Of a stretch of 35,194 nt of DNA, positions 14,254-22,366 are shown in pieces. The notes under the pieces were generated by a model, which was not told where the DNA came from, made no database searches, and saw nothing but the letters and a program-made list of their open reading frames with translations. Positions within the stretch are counted from its first letter, which is position 1. Each line of letters starts with the position of its first letter. Both the position numbers and the translations under genes were made by a program. Source of the DNA: WRDF01 sp031552235. Its GTDB lineage: Bacteria > Bacteroidota > Bacteroidia > Bacteroidales > Rikenellaceae. The stretch covers positions 1 through 35,194 of the forward strand of contig JAVBMR010000012.1 in the NCBI GenBank assembly GCA_031552235.1. The letters run 5' to 3'.

Positions 14254-14865
14254 ATGAACGGGATAAAGAACATAATTTTCGACATGGGCGGGGTGCTGAT
14301 CGACCTCGACCGCGACGCGTGCATAGCGAAATTCAAAAAGCTCGGGTTCCCCGAGGCGGACGAACTGCTCGACCCCTACCGCCAGAAAGGCATATTCAAG
14401 GAACTCGAACTGGGGGCGGTTTCGCCGCAGGAGCTATACGACTACATCAGCAGCCACGCCGAGCGCCCCATAGCGCCGGAAGACGTCGACAAGGCCCTGT
14501 GCGCTTTCCTCGTGGGGCTTCCGGTCTACAAACTCGACATGCTGCTCGAACTGAGAAAAAGCTACAAGACATATATGCTCTCCAACACCAACGCCGTAAT
14601 GATGCCATATATAAAAGAGAGGTTCTTCAGACAGCAGGGGCTGACCGTAGGCGATTATTTCGACCGGCTGTTCCTCTCCTACGAGATGGGGATGCTCAAG
14701 CCGGACGCCGAGATATTCGAGGCCGTCCTGAGCCGGACGGGCATAAAGGCGGAGGAAACGCTGTTCATAGACGACTCGGAGGCCAATATCGAGAGTGCGC
14801 TCGCTTTCGGGTTCCGCACCTACCTCCCGGCCCCCGGAGAGGACTTCAGGCATATATTCGGATAG
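14254..14865 (+). CDS. HAD-superfamily phosphatase (YihX-like)
   Basis: This 203-residue cytosolic protein belongs to HAD subfamily IA. Motif I is IIFDMGGVLIDLD with Asp10 as likely nucleophile; the usual second aspartate is glycine, as in the YihX branch (sugar-phosphate phosphatases such as alpha-glucose-1-phosphatase). YMLSNTN gives motif II, LKPDAEIFE the motif III lysine, and LFIDDSEANI the motif IV aspartates. The cap is the small helical C1 type. It is a single-gene unit closed by the hairpin at 14883. Exact substrate is not predictable. Confidence 0.85.
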   Translation: MNGIKNIIFDMGGVLIDLDRDACIAKFKKLGFPEADELLDPYRQKGIFKELELGAVSPQELYDYISSHAERPIAPEDVDKALCAFLVGLPVYKLDMLLELRKSYKTYMLSNTNAVMMPYIKERFFRQQGLTVGDYFDRLFLSYEMGMLKPDAEIFEAVLSRTGIKAEETLFIDDSEANIESALAFGFRTYLPAPGEDFRHIFG

Positions 14866-14882
14866 GCGCGGGATAAACATAA

Positions 14883-14917
14883 AACAAGCCCGTTTGCGTT
14901 TTCGCAAACGGGCTTGT
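14883..14917. terminator. Bidirectional terminator between convergent genes
   Basis: Sixteen bases at 14883-14898 pair perfectly with 14902-14917 regions around a TTTT loop (AACAAGCCCGTTTGCG against CGCAAACGGGCTTGTT). It lies between the HAD gene and the convergent lipoprotein gene. Confidence 0.85.
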
Positions 14918-14934
14918 TCTTTCAATACAGGCTG

Positions 14935-15822
14935 TTATTCCGCTACGCAGCGGACGGAATAGCCGAAAGCACGGTTGGTGGCGCCATCCGAGTAAATATA
15001 AGTGCCGGAGAAGTTCAGGTAGTAGCTGTTCGTGGATAAAAACGATATACTTGACCAGTAGTTGCCGTTGGAACCAACGTTTGTGAGTGCCCCGGATTGG
15101 TAGTTACGACTGCCGGCAGCAGGCAAGAAAATATAATTTTCGGATGTATTGTCGGTAAACCTGCGACCGTTCGCGCTGTTTTCCGTCGTCCACTCATTGA
15201 ACACATTTGCGGCATCGCACAGTATTGCATATTCTTCCTCTGTCGGCATGCGCCAACCGGCAGGGCATGGATCGTTGACAGCATCCCAAGTGTCGCCGGT
15301 CGGGACAGCGGCATCCCATGTCGCACCGGCAGGCGAAGAGGCCACAGGGTCGGCCGAACTCCATCCGGTTCTGCGGTTCCACTGGTATAACATCCCTGCG
15401 GCTTCCGGCACTGCCACAAAAGTACCGGGAACGCCGACATTGCATCTTGCCCAGGTAACGCCGTTGACCAATACGCCTCCTACGGTTATGCCGCAAGTGG
15501 CGGTTTTGCCGCTTCCATCCTTGGCCGTGGCGGTAATGGTGGCCGTAGCACCGTCGGCGGCAGTAGCTAAAACGGCCACCAGGCCTGTCGGATCGACTGT
15601 CGCAACATCGGTCGGAACGCAATCCCATGTCACGCCCTTATCCGTAGCGTCAGCCGGAAGCACCTCGGCCACAGACAGGTGGAAAGTTCCGCCCGCAGCA
15701 AGTACCTTGGTGGTTTTATTGAGTGTGATATTCGTCACTTTGACGTTGGGTGTCGTTTTGTCATCGCTGCCGCATGCCGTGAACACAGCAAGCGCAATCG
15801 CAAAGATTAAAATTCTTTTCAT
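14935..15822 (-). CDS. Big2-FISUMP domain surface lipoprotein
   Basis: This 295-residue lipoprotein has the signal MKRILIFAIALAVFTAC with Cys17 followed by GSDDK; acidic residues just after the cysteine favour export to the cell surface in Bacteroidetes. Residues about 28-113 form an Ig-like Big2 domain (VTNITLNKTTKVLAAGGTF, VLPADATDKGVTWD). Residues about 117-295 are a FISUMP-type domain: VNGVTWARCNVG, DPCPAGWRMPTEEEY, FLPAAGSRNY, NYWSS, and the closing FGYSVRCVAE. The family is common in Bacteroidetes as an exposed, probably adhesive or ligand-binding module; no enzyme activity is known. It stands alone between two strong terminators. Confidence 0.87.
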   Translation of the reverse strand: MKRILIFAIALAVFTACGSDDKTTPNVKVTNITLNKTTKVLAAGGTFHLSVAEVLPADATDKGVTWDCVPTDVATVDPTGLVAVLATAADGATATITATAKDGSGKTATCGITVGGVLVNGVTWARCNVGVPGTFVAVPEAAGMLYQWNRRTGWSSADPVASSPAGATWDAAVPTGDTWDAVNDPCPAGWRMPTEEEYAILCDAANVFNEWTTENSANGRRFTDNTSENYIFLPAAGSRNYQSGALTNVGSNGNYWSSISFLSTNSYYLNFSGTYIYSDGATNRAFGYSVRCVAE

Positions 15823-15900
15823 ACGGGATGGGGTAATAGTTAATGCCCGAATAGATGAATAAAAGCCGGAAAAACAACGTACCCGCCAATGCGATAATAT

Positions 15901-15938
15901 AAAAAGAAAGCAGCCCTCGCGAGGGCTGCTTTCTTTTT
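15901..15938 (-). terminator. Terminator of the bamA-ompH block
   Basis: An 18-bp arm at 15901-15918 pairs perfectly with 15921-15938 around CTCGCGAG and ends in TTTTT on either strand. It follows the second OmpH gene by about 15 bases. Confidence 0.9.
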
Positions 15939-15953
15939 ATCCGGATCGATGCC

Positions 15954-16466
15954 TTACTTTATTTTAAGCTCGGCTTTTACCAGCGGGTTGACGTCGACCA
16001 GAGCGCTCTTGTCGAAATATTCGAGTACGTTCACATTGAACACGGCAGCCAGACCGGCAGCCTTGCTGACCTTTGCTATGGCGGCGTCGATCTTGTCGGC
16101 AAGGGGTTTGAGCAGCTCCTGCTCCTTGGCCTGCATATCGGCCTGCGCCCGCTGCTGGAACTCCTGTATCCTCTGCATGAGGCCAGTAAGCTCCCTTTCC
16201 TTATCGCGTTTAACGGCGTCGCTTGCCGCCGGCGAAGATTTCTGGTACTCATCGAGCTTCTTATTGTATTCCACCTGCATTATTTCAAGCTGGCTGACCA
16301 ACTCTGTCTGGAATGCCTGAAGTTTGGTCTGCACGGAATCGACATCCGGCATTTGCATCAGTATCTCCTGCGCATCCACATATCCGAATTTCTGCGCGCT
16401 CGCGCTTGCCGAACTAAGCATGAAAACCCCGCATAATGCGACAAGCGTCTTAATCAATTTTCTCAT
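15954..16466 (-). CDS. OmpH/Skp-family periplasmic chaperone
   Basis: This 170-residue protein has a signal peptide ending at SASAQ (about residue 24), then the short beta segment FGYVDAQEILMQMPD typical of OmpH. A long charged coiled coil follows (about 45-120, with repeated Gln/Glu/Lys), and a C-terminal beta piece (LAAVFNVNVLEYF). Skp-like trimers hold unfolded outer-membrane proteins on the way to BamA. It is the second of two tandem ompH genes, 18 bases after the first and downstream of bamA, the usual Bacteroidales order. Confidence 0.9.
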   Translation of the reverse strand: MRKLIKTLVALCGVFMLSSASASAQKFGYVDAQEILMQMPDVDSVQTKLQAFQTELVSQLEIMQVEYNKKLDEYQKSSPAASDAVKRDKERELTGLMQRIQEFQQRAQADMQAKEQELLKPLADKIDAAIAKVSKAAGLAAVFNVNVLEYFDKSALVDVNPLVKAELKIK

Positions 16467-16484
16467 AATGGTTTTGGTCTTTTT

Positions 16485-16991
16485 TTATTTAGTTAATTTT
16501 ATTATTTCTTCCGTTTTATCGGCCGATGGTACATAATAAAGGATCGTGGGGTTGGAGGCCAGATCGAGCACCAACGCGAAGTTGTTGAATTTGGCGTATT
16601 GGCTAATGGCGTTGAACACTTTGTCCTGAATAGGTTTTATAAGCTCCATGCGCTTTTTGAAAAGGTCGCCTTCCTGCCCGAAAACCTTTTCCTGGTATTC
16701 CGTCACCTCGCGTTCTCGGCGTATGATCTCGTCCTCGCGGGCAGTACGGGTGGCCTGGTTTAGCCCGTCCTTTTTACTCTGGAAATCCTGGAACAGCGTT
16801 TCTATCTGGGCGTAAGCGTCGTCTATGGTCTTCTGGTAGGTCTCCGCCTGCTTATCAAGGGTTTCGATCGCCTGCACGTATGCCGGTATGGCCTTGAATA
16901 TTTTCTCGGTATCGACCACCATATAATTCTGTGCCTGTGCCGTAAAGGCGGCCAGAAGCGCCGCAGCCGCTATAAACAATCCTTTTTTCAT
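16485..16991 (-). CDS. OmpH/Skp-family periplasmic chaperone
   Basis: This 168-residue protein has a signal peptide ending at FTAQAQ (about residue 20), then NYMVVDTEKIFKAIPAY, a coiled-coil tentacle region (about 40-125, including REDEIIRREREV), and the end strand FALVLDLASNPTILYY. It is a paralogue of the next gene, with low identity, so the two may form mixed trimers or have different clients. The 58 bases after bamA contain a TAAATTTG box on the minus strand (complement of 17032-17039) that could give these two genes extra transcription. Confidence 0.9.
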   Translation of the reverse strand: MKKGLFIAAAALLAAFTAQAQNYMVVDTEKIFKAIPAYVQAIETLDKQAETYQKTIDDAYAQIETLFQDFQSKKDGLNQATRTAREDEIIRREREVTEYQEKVFGQEGDLFKKRMELIKPIQDKVFNAISQYAKFNNFALVLDLASNPTILYYVPSADKTEEIIKLTK

Positions 16992-17049
16992 AATCTACAC
17001 ATTTAGGTTTACTATAATAACGTAAATATAGCAAATTTATGACATCCTG

Positions 17050-19599
17050 CTAAAATTGGGCCCCTAATACGTAATGTATTTGTCCTCCCGATTTTTTGGT
17101 GGCACCCGGTGCGCGGTCGAAACCGTATGCCCAGTCAACCCCCATTACCCCGACTATCGGCAGCATGACCCTGATACCGAAACCGGCCGAGCGCTTGATC
17201 TTGAACGGGTCGAACTTGTCCCATTCCGAGAAAGCGTTACCGCCTTCGAGGAACGCGAGCGCATAGGCCTGCGCCTGTGCCGACATTATTATCGGATATC
17301 GCATCTCCAGCGTAACCTTGTTGTAAACGCGGGCGTAGTCGCCAAAATCCGAAAGAGGCGTTATCGAGCCGTTCTCATAGCCCCTGAGGCCCACCACGTC
17401 CACACCATATACGTTATACCCCGACATACCGTCGCCACCGACGTCGAAGCCTTCGAACGGCGACACCTTATATTTATTATAGTGGCCGAGGTAACCCATT
17501 TCCGCCTTGACCATAATCACCAGGTTGCGGTCGAAGCCGCGGGCGACGGTATTGAACCATTCGGCCCTGAATTTCCATTTATGGTATTCGATCCATCCGT
17601 AACGTTCTTCGTCCGAGAGGTTCGGGTCCGCATAATCTTTGCCGTCGAAAAGCGAGTACGGCGGCGTGAGCGACAGGCCCAGGGAGATATTCGATCCGCT
17701 CGACGGGAATATTGGGTTGTCTATGGTATTTCGGGCGAACGTCGTATTGAGTGCGATGACGTTCGACGTCCCGTTGTTGATCACGAAGTAATTCCAGTCC
17801 TTGAGTATATATGCCTGGTATGCGAGTTCCGTGTAAAGCGTAAAGTTCTGGTCGGGCCACGAAAGCCTTTTGCCGATGCCGGCAGCCGCCCCGACCGTGC
17901 GGAAATACCGGGTCACGTTCCTGCCCCACGCCGTCGCGTTCGTTTCGTTCGAGTAGTGTGCGCTTACCGACAGCGAGTTAGGCTTTTTGCCTCCGAACCA
18001 CGGCTCTGTAAACCCGAGCGAGTAGGCGGAATAATATTTACCGTTGGTCTGCGCCCTTATCGACAGTTTCTGGTTTTGTCCCTGCGGATACGGCCTCCAC
18101 TCGTTTTTATTGAGGAAGTTCCTGATCGAAACGTTGTTCAGCGTAAGCGAAACCGACCCTACGAACATCCCGGCGCCCCAGCCGCCGGATATTTCGGCAC
18201 GGTCGCTGGCCTGCTCTTCGAAGTTCAGCGTCAGGTCGACAAGGTCTTTGCGTCCGGGGACGGGGTCGATCTTTGGCTGGAGCGACTCCGGGTTGAAGTG
18301 CTGCATGCCTGCCAACAGGCGCAGCGTGCGCATTATCAGCGCGCGGTTGTAGAGTTCGCCCGGCATCACGGCAAGTTCGCGGCGGATCACTTCGTCGTTT
18401 ACCCTGTAATTGCCCACGATATTGACCTCGTTCCAGCGCGCCGGCTTGCCTTCTATGATATTTATGGCGATATCTATCGAGTCCTGCCCGACGACCGTTT
18501 CGACAGGGTCGATGCTCGAAAACAGGTATCCCTCGTTCTGGTACAGCGACGACACGGTATTGGGGTCCTCGGGGTTGTCGCCCGACCCTACGCCGAGGTT
18601 CTTGTTTATTTTTTTCTTGTCGTAAATATCGCCTTTACCAATGTCGAAGAGCTTGCTGAGGTCCTCGGTTTTATAGAGGCTGTTGCCGGCCCATTCGACG
18701 TCGCGGATAAAGAACTGGTTGCCCTCGCTGACGCCGACTTTCACGCCTATCCTGTTATCGCTGATCCTGTATACCGAGTCGGAAACTATGTCGGCGTTAC
18801 GGTAGCCTTTCGAGTTATAGAAGTCGACAAGGTTGTCCTTGTCAGTTTCGAATGCTTTTTCGTTGAACTTAGCCCCCTTGAATATATTGACGATGCTCTT
18901 TTCGCGCGTTTTCTTGAACGTCCTGCGCAGGCGCTTGTCTTCGAACGCCTCGTTGCCTTCAAACGACACCTCGCCTATCTTTACCTTCGGGCCGCGGTCG
19001 ACCACGAACGTAACGTCCACGATATTACGGTTATCGGCGTTCGGCACATTGGTTATCTTCGGGTCAACCTTGACATTAAGGAACGATTTCTCTATCAGGT
19101 AGTCTTTGATGCCCTTTATGTTTTTGTCTATCGTGTAATCCGACAGTTCGCTGCCTCCCCTTGTGATCTTCAGTTTTTCCTTGATCTCGGTGGCCTGCCC
19201 CGGGCGTATACCCTCGATATTCCATGAGTTTACCCTGGGCCGCTCAGTAAGTTCGACGAAAAGGATGACGCTGTCACCCTCGACCTGCGCCGTGATGTCG
19301 ACGTCGGAGAAGTTGCGCATGTTCCACAGCTTGGTCATGGCCGAAGATATGTATCCGCCGGGTATCATGGCCTGGTCCCCCACGTTAAGGCCCGCGACGG
19401 CCATCAGCGTGTTGCTGTCGAGGAATTTCAGCCCCGACATCCTCACGTCCTTGACCGTATACATTTTCGGGGATTCGTAGTCCATTATCGGCGGCCTCTG
19501 GCTGTTCCCGGCGGTTTCTTCGGCCGGGGATTGCTGCGCGAATGCCTGCGCAGCGCAGAAAACCGTCAGGAGCACTATGGACAATAGGGGGTTCTTCAT
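17050..19599 (-). CDS. bamA: Outer-membrane assembly protein BamA (Omp85)
   Basis: This 849-residue protein inserts beta-barrel proteins into the outer membrane. The frame is open to 19635, but 19599 is preferred: it begins MKNPLLSIVLLTVFC, a normal signal peptide ending near AFAQ, it is preceded by a GAGGAA ribosome site, and it avoids the 14-base overlap with uppS. Several POTRA domains (about 55-430) show the VxxVxIxGN pattern, for example ARWNEVNIVGN. The C-terminal half is the 16-strand barrel and ends in HYVLGAQF with the terminal phenylalanine expected of the barrel signal. It lies between uppS and the two chaperone genes in a conserved envelope-biogenesis run. Confidence 0.95.
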   Translation of the reverse strand: MKNPLLSIVLLTVFCAAQAFAQQSPAEETAGNSQRPPIMDYESPKMYTVKDVRMSGLKFLDSNTLMAVAGLNVGDQAMIPGGYISSAMTKLWNMRNFSDVDITAQVEGDSVILFVELTERPRVNSWNIEGIRPGQATEIKEKLKITRGGSELSDYTIDKNIKGIKDYLIEKSFLNVKVDPKITNVPNADNRNIVDVTFVVDRGPKVKIGEVSFEGNEAFEDKRLRRTFKKTREKSIVNIFKGAKFNEKAFETDKDNLVDFYNSKGYRNADIVSDSVYRISDNRIGVKVGVSEGNQFFIRDVEWAGNSLYKTEDLSKLFDIGKGDIYDKKKINKNLGVGSGDNPEDPNTVSSLYQNEGYLFSSIDPVETVVGQDSIDIAINIIEGKPARWNEVNIVGNYRVNDEVIRRELAVMPGELYNRALIMRTLRLLAGMQHFNPESLQPKIDPVPGRKDLVDLTLNFEEQASDRAEISGGWGAGMFVGSVSLTLNNVSIRNFLNKNEWRPYPQGQNQKLSIRAQTNGKYYSAYSLGFTEPWFGGKKPNSLSVSAHYSNETNATAWGRNVTRYFRTVGAAAGIGKRLSWPDQNFTLYTELAYQAYILKDWNYFVINNGTSNVIALNTTFARNTIDNPIFPSSGSNISLGLSLTPPYSLFDGKDYADPNLSDEERYGWIEYHKWKFRAEWFNTVARGFDRNLVIMVKAEMGYLGHYNKYKVSPFEGFDVGGDGMSGYNVYGVDVVGLRGYENGSITPLSDFGDYARVYNKVTLEMRYPIIMSAQAQAYALAFLEGGNAFSEWDKFDPFKIKRSAGFGIRVMLPIVGVMGVDWAYGFDRAPGATKKSGGQIHYVLGAQF

Positions 19600-19621
19600 A
19601 TAATTCCTCGTCAACTGTTTC

Positions 19622-20344
19622 TTACTTTTTTTCATCTATTTTCCCGAACCTGCGTTCCCTGCGGCCGTATTCGGCTATCGCCTCATCCAGCTGATCGGCA
19701 CCGAAATCGGGCCAGTAGGTTTCGGTAAAATAAAGTTCGGCATAGGCCGCCTGCCACAGCAGGAAATTGCTCAGGCGGTATTCGCCGCCAGTGCGTATCA
19801 AGAGGTCGGGGTCGGGACATCCCGCCGTGTATAAATACCGCGACACCTTTTCGCACGTTACCTCGTCCGGAGTGCAGCGCCCTTCGGCGACTTCCGCGGC
19901 GATCATCTTCGCGGCACGCGCCATCTCGTTGCGCGAACCGTAGTTTATTGCGAGCAACACGGTCATTGTTTCCCCTCCGGCCGTTTCCTCCTCTATCCAG
20001 TCGAGCTGCCGCACTACCCCCTCGGGCATCGACTCCCTGTCGCCGATGGCTTTCATCCTTATACCTTTTTTGGCCAGTTCTTCGGCCTCATCACGTATCG
20101 CCTGGCAAAGCAGCGCCATCAGCCCTTCGACCTCGTCCTGTGGCCTGCCCCAGTTTTCCGCCGAAAAAACATAAAGGGTCAGGAACTCCACCCCGATGCG
20201 TGCGCACCGGTCGATGGTACTCCTGACGCTTTTTATCCCGTTGTTGTGGCCGTAAAGGCGGTCGTGCCCCTGGCTTTGCGCCCAGCGGCCGTTGCCGTCC
20301 ATTATTACGGCAATGTGCCGGGGTATCTTCGGAAAATCTGTCAT
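19622..20344 (-). CDS. uppS: Undecaprenyl diphosphate synthase (isoprenyl transferase)
   Basis: This 240-residue cytosolic enzyme makes the C55 lipid carrier for peptidoglycan and surface polysaccharides by cis-condensation of isopentenyl diphosphate. HIAVIMDGNGRWA carries the catalytic aspartate, GHNNGIKSV follows, LYVFSAENWGRP matches the FSxENW motif, and DLLIRTGGEYRLSNFLLWQ with YAELYFTETYWPDF gives the C-terminal signature. Although the frame is open to 20407, the start at 20344 (MTDFPKIPRHIAV) matches the family N-terminus, and a promoter sits directly upstream of it at 20377-20409. Confidence 0.95.
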   Translation of the reverse strand: MTDFPKIPRHIAVIMDGNGRWAQSQGHDRLYGHNNGIKSVRSTIDRCARIGVEFLTLYVFSAENWGRPQDEVEGLMALLCQAIRDEAEELAKKGIRMKAIGDRESMPEGVVRQLDWIEEETAGGETMTVLLAINYGSRNEMARAAKMIAAEVAEGRCTPDEVTCEKVSRYLYTAGCPDPDLLIRTGGEYRLSNFLLWQAAYAELYFTETYWPDFGADQLDEAIAEYGRRERRFGKIDEKK

Positions 20345-20376
20345 TATAATTTCGGGTCGCGATCCTTTTTGCGGTA

Positions 20377-20409
20377 CAAATATAGTGTAAGCCGAGAGGA
20401 AAGCCAAAT
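20377..20409 (-). promoter_or_regulatory. Promoter upstream of uppS
   Basis: On the minus strand TATATTTG (complement of 20377-20384) and TTTG (complement of 20406-20409) are 21 bases apart, matching the consensus. The leader would be about 25-30 bases, which also supports the uppS start at 20344. Confidence 0.6.
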
Positions 20410-20473
20410 TTACTGCCGGTTCAGATCGGTTCTTGCAATCAAAATATATGCTTGTCCGTCTTTATCGCAACAA

Positions 20474-21361
20474 TCATCCTTTTTTCTCGTCGCGGCGGTC
20501 GAGCCCCCACATCATTTTATTCCTTAACGTATCGTAGAACGATATATTTTGCAGCTTCACTAAAAACACCGAATTTTTCGCCCTCGACACCTCGAACGCC
20601 GCCCCGTCGGGCACTGTCCAGTTGGTGCTGTCGAGCGACACGAAGCATTTTTCGCCGCGCGACGACACGCGGAACGACACCCTGCCGCTGTCGGGCAGCA
20701 CCACGGGGCGCATCGTGAGGTTGTGCGGCGCGATGGGCGAAAGCACGAAACAACCGCACTCGGGGGCCACCACAGGCCCTCCCACGCTCAGTGAATAGGC
20801 CGTGGAACCGGCTGGTGTAGAAAGTATTACACCGTCGCCCCAGTAGGTCGCCACCATCTCGCCGTTGACATAGGCCTCGACCGCCACCATCCCCGTCCCC
20901 GTGCGCTGGATCGTGAATTCGTTGAAAGCATACGGGTAGGAAGTTTCGGGAAAATCGCCCGAGACATGCAGTAACGCCCGGCCTTCGACCTTGTATTTTC
21001 CGGCCTTGAGGTCTTCCATTGCCTGCCCGAGGCCCTCTTTCGGCACGTTGGCCAGGAATCCCAACCGTCCCGAGTTGACGCCCAGGATCGGAATCCCGTG
21101 CAAACCAAGGGTTTTTACGCATTCGAGGAACGTACCGTCGCCGCCATAGCTCAGGGCCACAGTGTCTTGAGCGTTTGATATATTATAGGTGTCATAGCGT
21201 CGTGCGGCCGTGACAGCCTGCCCTGTAAGCGACGCGGCCAATTCCGCGAACTCCCGGTTCACGGCATAGTCCAGCCCCGACCCCGCGAGGGTATCCATGA
21301 GCGTCCCCACAGCCTCGGGCGTGTGGGACAAACCGGCTCGTGAAAACAACAATATCTTCAT
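20474..21361 (-). CDS. nadK: NAD kinase
   Basis: This 295-residue enzyme makes NADP from NAD and ATP or polyphosphate. SYGGDGTFLECV is the GGDG phosphate-binding motif, AFNEFTIQR holds the NE/D substrate motif, and GVILSTPAGSTAYSLSVGGPV is the diagnostic NAD-kinase stretch. SPIAPHNLTMRPVV is also conserved. It is the first gene of the nadK-uppS-bamA-ompH-ompH run, divergent from pdxJ; this order recurs in Bacteroidales. A separate promoter precedes uppS, so the run can also be read from inside. Confidence 0.95.
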   Translation of the reverse strand: MKILLFSRAGLSHTPEAVGTLMDTLAGSGLDYAVNREFAELAASLTGQAVTAARRYDTYNISNAQDTVALSYGGDGTFLECVKTLGLHGIPILGVNSGRLGFLANVPKEGLGQAMEDLKAGKYKVEGRALLHVSGDFPETSYPYAFNEFTIQRTGTGMVAVEAYVNGEMVATYWGDGVILSTPAGSTAYSLSVGGPVVAPECGCFVLSPIAPHNLTMRPVVLPDSGRVSFRVSSRGEKCFVSLDSTNWTVPDGAAFEVSRAKNSVFLVKLQNISFYDTLRNKMMWGLDRRDEKKG

Positions 21362-21480
21362 ACAGGTTGGCGAATTACTGTAAAAATAATAACTTTACAA
21401 CGTTTTACCGGGCCTGTGCGACACAGGCCAAAAGCAATCCGGCGCTGCGGAAAAATTGCCGGGGCGTGGCTTACATCCTA

Positions 21481-21488
21481 CAAAGATA
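21481..21488 (-). promoter_or_regulatory. Candidate -7 box for nadK
   Basis: The complement of 21481-21488 reads TATCTTTG, an exact TAnnTTTG match. No TTTG lies at the usual distance, and the leader would be about 115 bases, so this is tentative. Confidence 0.3.
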
Positions 21489-21497
21489 CCTTTTATT

Positions 21498-22232
21498 ATG
21501 ACAAAATTAAGCGTCAATATCAATAAAATAGCCACATTGCGCAATTCGCGCGGTGGCGACATGCCTAATGTTGTACGCACGGCGCTCGACTGCGAACGGT
21601 TCGGCGCGCAGGGGATCACGGTGCATCCGCGCCCCGACGAGCGCCACATCCGTTATCAGGACGCGCGCGACCTCAAAAAGGTGCTGACTACCGAGTTCAA
21701 CATCGAGGGCAACCCGGTCGACAGTTTCACACAGCTGGTACTCGAAGTCGTTCCGGCGCAGGTGACGCTCGTCCCCGATGCCCCGGACGCCATTACCTCG
21801 AACAACGGCTGGGATACGAAAAAGAACCTCGACTACCTGCGCGGGATGGTCGACACGTTCCACCGGAAAGGCATCCGCGTTTCGATATTCCTCAACCCGG
21901 ATGTGGAAATGGTGCGCTACGCCAAGGAAACCGGCACCGACCGCATAGAATTCTACACTGAGGCGTATGCCCGCGAATATGCGGCAGGGCGCGAAAAGGC
22001 CATCGCTCCCTATCTCGAAGCGGCCATAGAAGCGCAGAAACTGGGCCTTGGCATAAACGCCGGCCACGACCTGAGCCTCGAAAACCTCGGCTATTTCGCA
22101 AAGACCATCCCCGGGTTGCTGGAGGTCTCGATAGGCCACGCGCTTATCTCCGACGCCCTCTACCTCGGACTTGAAAACACCATACAGCTCTATTTAAGAG
22201 AACTGAGCAACGCCACAAACCCCGGGAAATAA
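21498..22232 (+). CDS. pdxJ: Pyridoxine 5'-phosphate synthase
   Basis: This 244-residue TIM-barrel enzyme joins 1-deoxyxylulose 5-phosphate with 3-amino-2-oxopropyl phosphate in vitamin B6 synthesis. LSVNINKIATLRNSRGG opens the barrel; GITVHPRPDERHI (histidine and Arg motif), FNIEGNP, LVPDAPDA, RVSIFLNPD, IEFYTEAYA, GLGINAGHDLSLENL and EVSIGHALISDAL are all family stretches. The frame extends left to 21456, but the ATG at 21498 (MTKLSVNIN) matches the family start. It is divergent from nadK and followed by a 9-bp hairpin at 22236. Confidence 0.95.
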   Translation: MTKLSVNINKIATLRNSRGGDMPNVVRTALDCERFGAQGITVHPRPDERHIRYQDARDLKKVLTTEFNIEGNPVDSFTQLVLEVVPAQVTLVPDAPDAITSNNGWDTKKNLDYLRGMVDTFHRKGIRVSIFLNPDVEMVRYAKETGTDRIEFYTEAYAREYAAGREKAIAPYLEAAIEAQKLGLGINAGHDLSLENLGYFAKTIPGLLEVSIGHALISDALYLGLENTIQLYLRELSNATNPGK

Positions 22233-22233
22233 T

Positions 22234-22346
22234 CCTGCGATTGCCTCAAGCAATCGCAACATCCCGCGGCCCAATGCTTCGCGCCGCCCCCGCAGTCACG
22301 GGATGTATAATACGGAAACCCGTTGCGCACGACAGGGAATTACTCT
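22234..22346 (+). repeat. Dispersed intergenic repeat, copy D1 (about 110 bp)
   Basis: It opens with the hairpin TGCGATTGC (22236-22244) facing GCAATCGCA (22250-22258), runs through CGCAACATCCCGCGGC (22255-22270) and TATAATACG, and ends AGGGAATTACTC. It aligns by eye with 28719-28819. The first hairpin is placed where it could act as the pdxJ terminator, although no T run follows. Confidence 0.6.
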
Positions 22347-22366
22347 TTAAAATAAAAATAACCTAT

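Noticed and set aside
17074..19227. 717-residue open frame on the plus strand
   Set aside because: It is fully antisense to bamA, whose POTRA and barrel features are clear.
22236..22270. Riboswitch upstream of the SGNH hydrolase gene
   Set aside because: The structured stretch is shared with 28719-28819, where no gene follows in a matching position, so a repeat explains it better.
22241..22366. N-terminal extension of the SGNH hydrolase
   Set aside because: It is the translation of dispersed repeat D1 and has no relation to the protein family.
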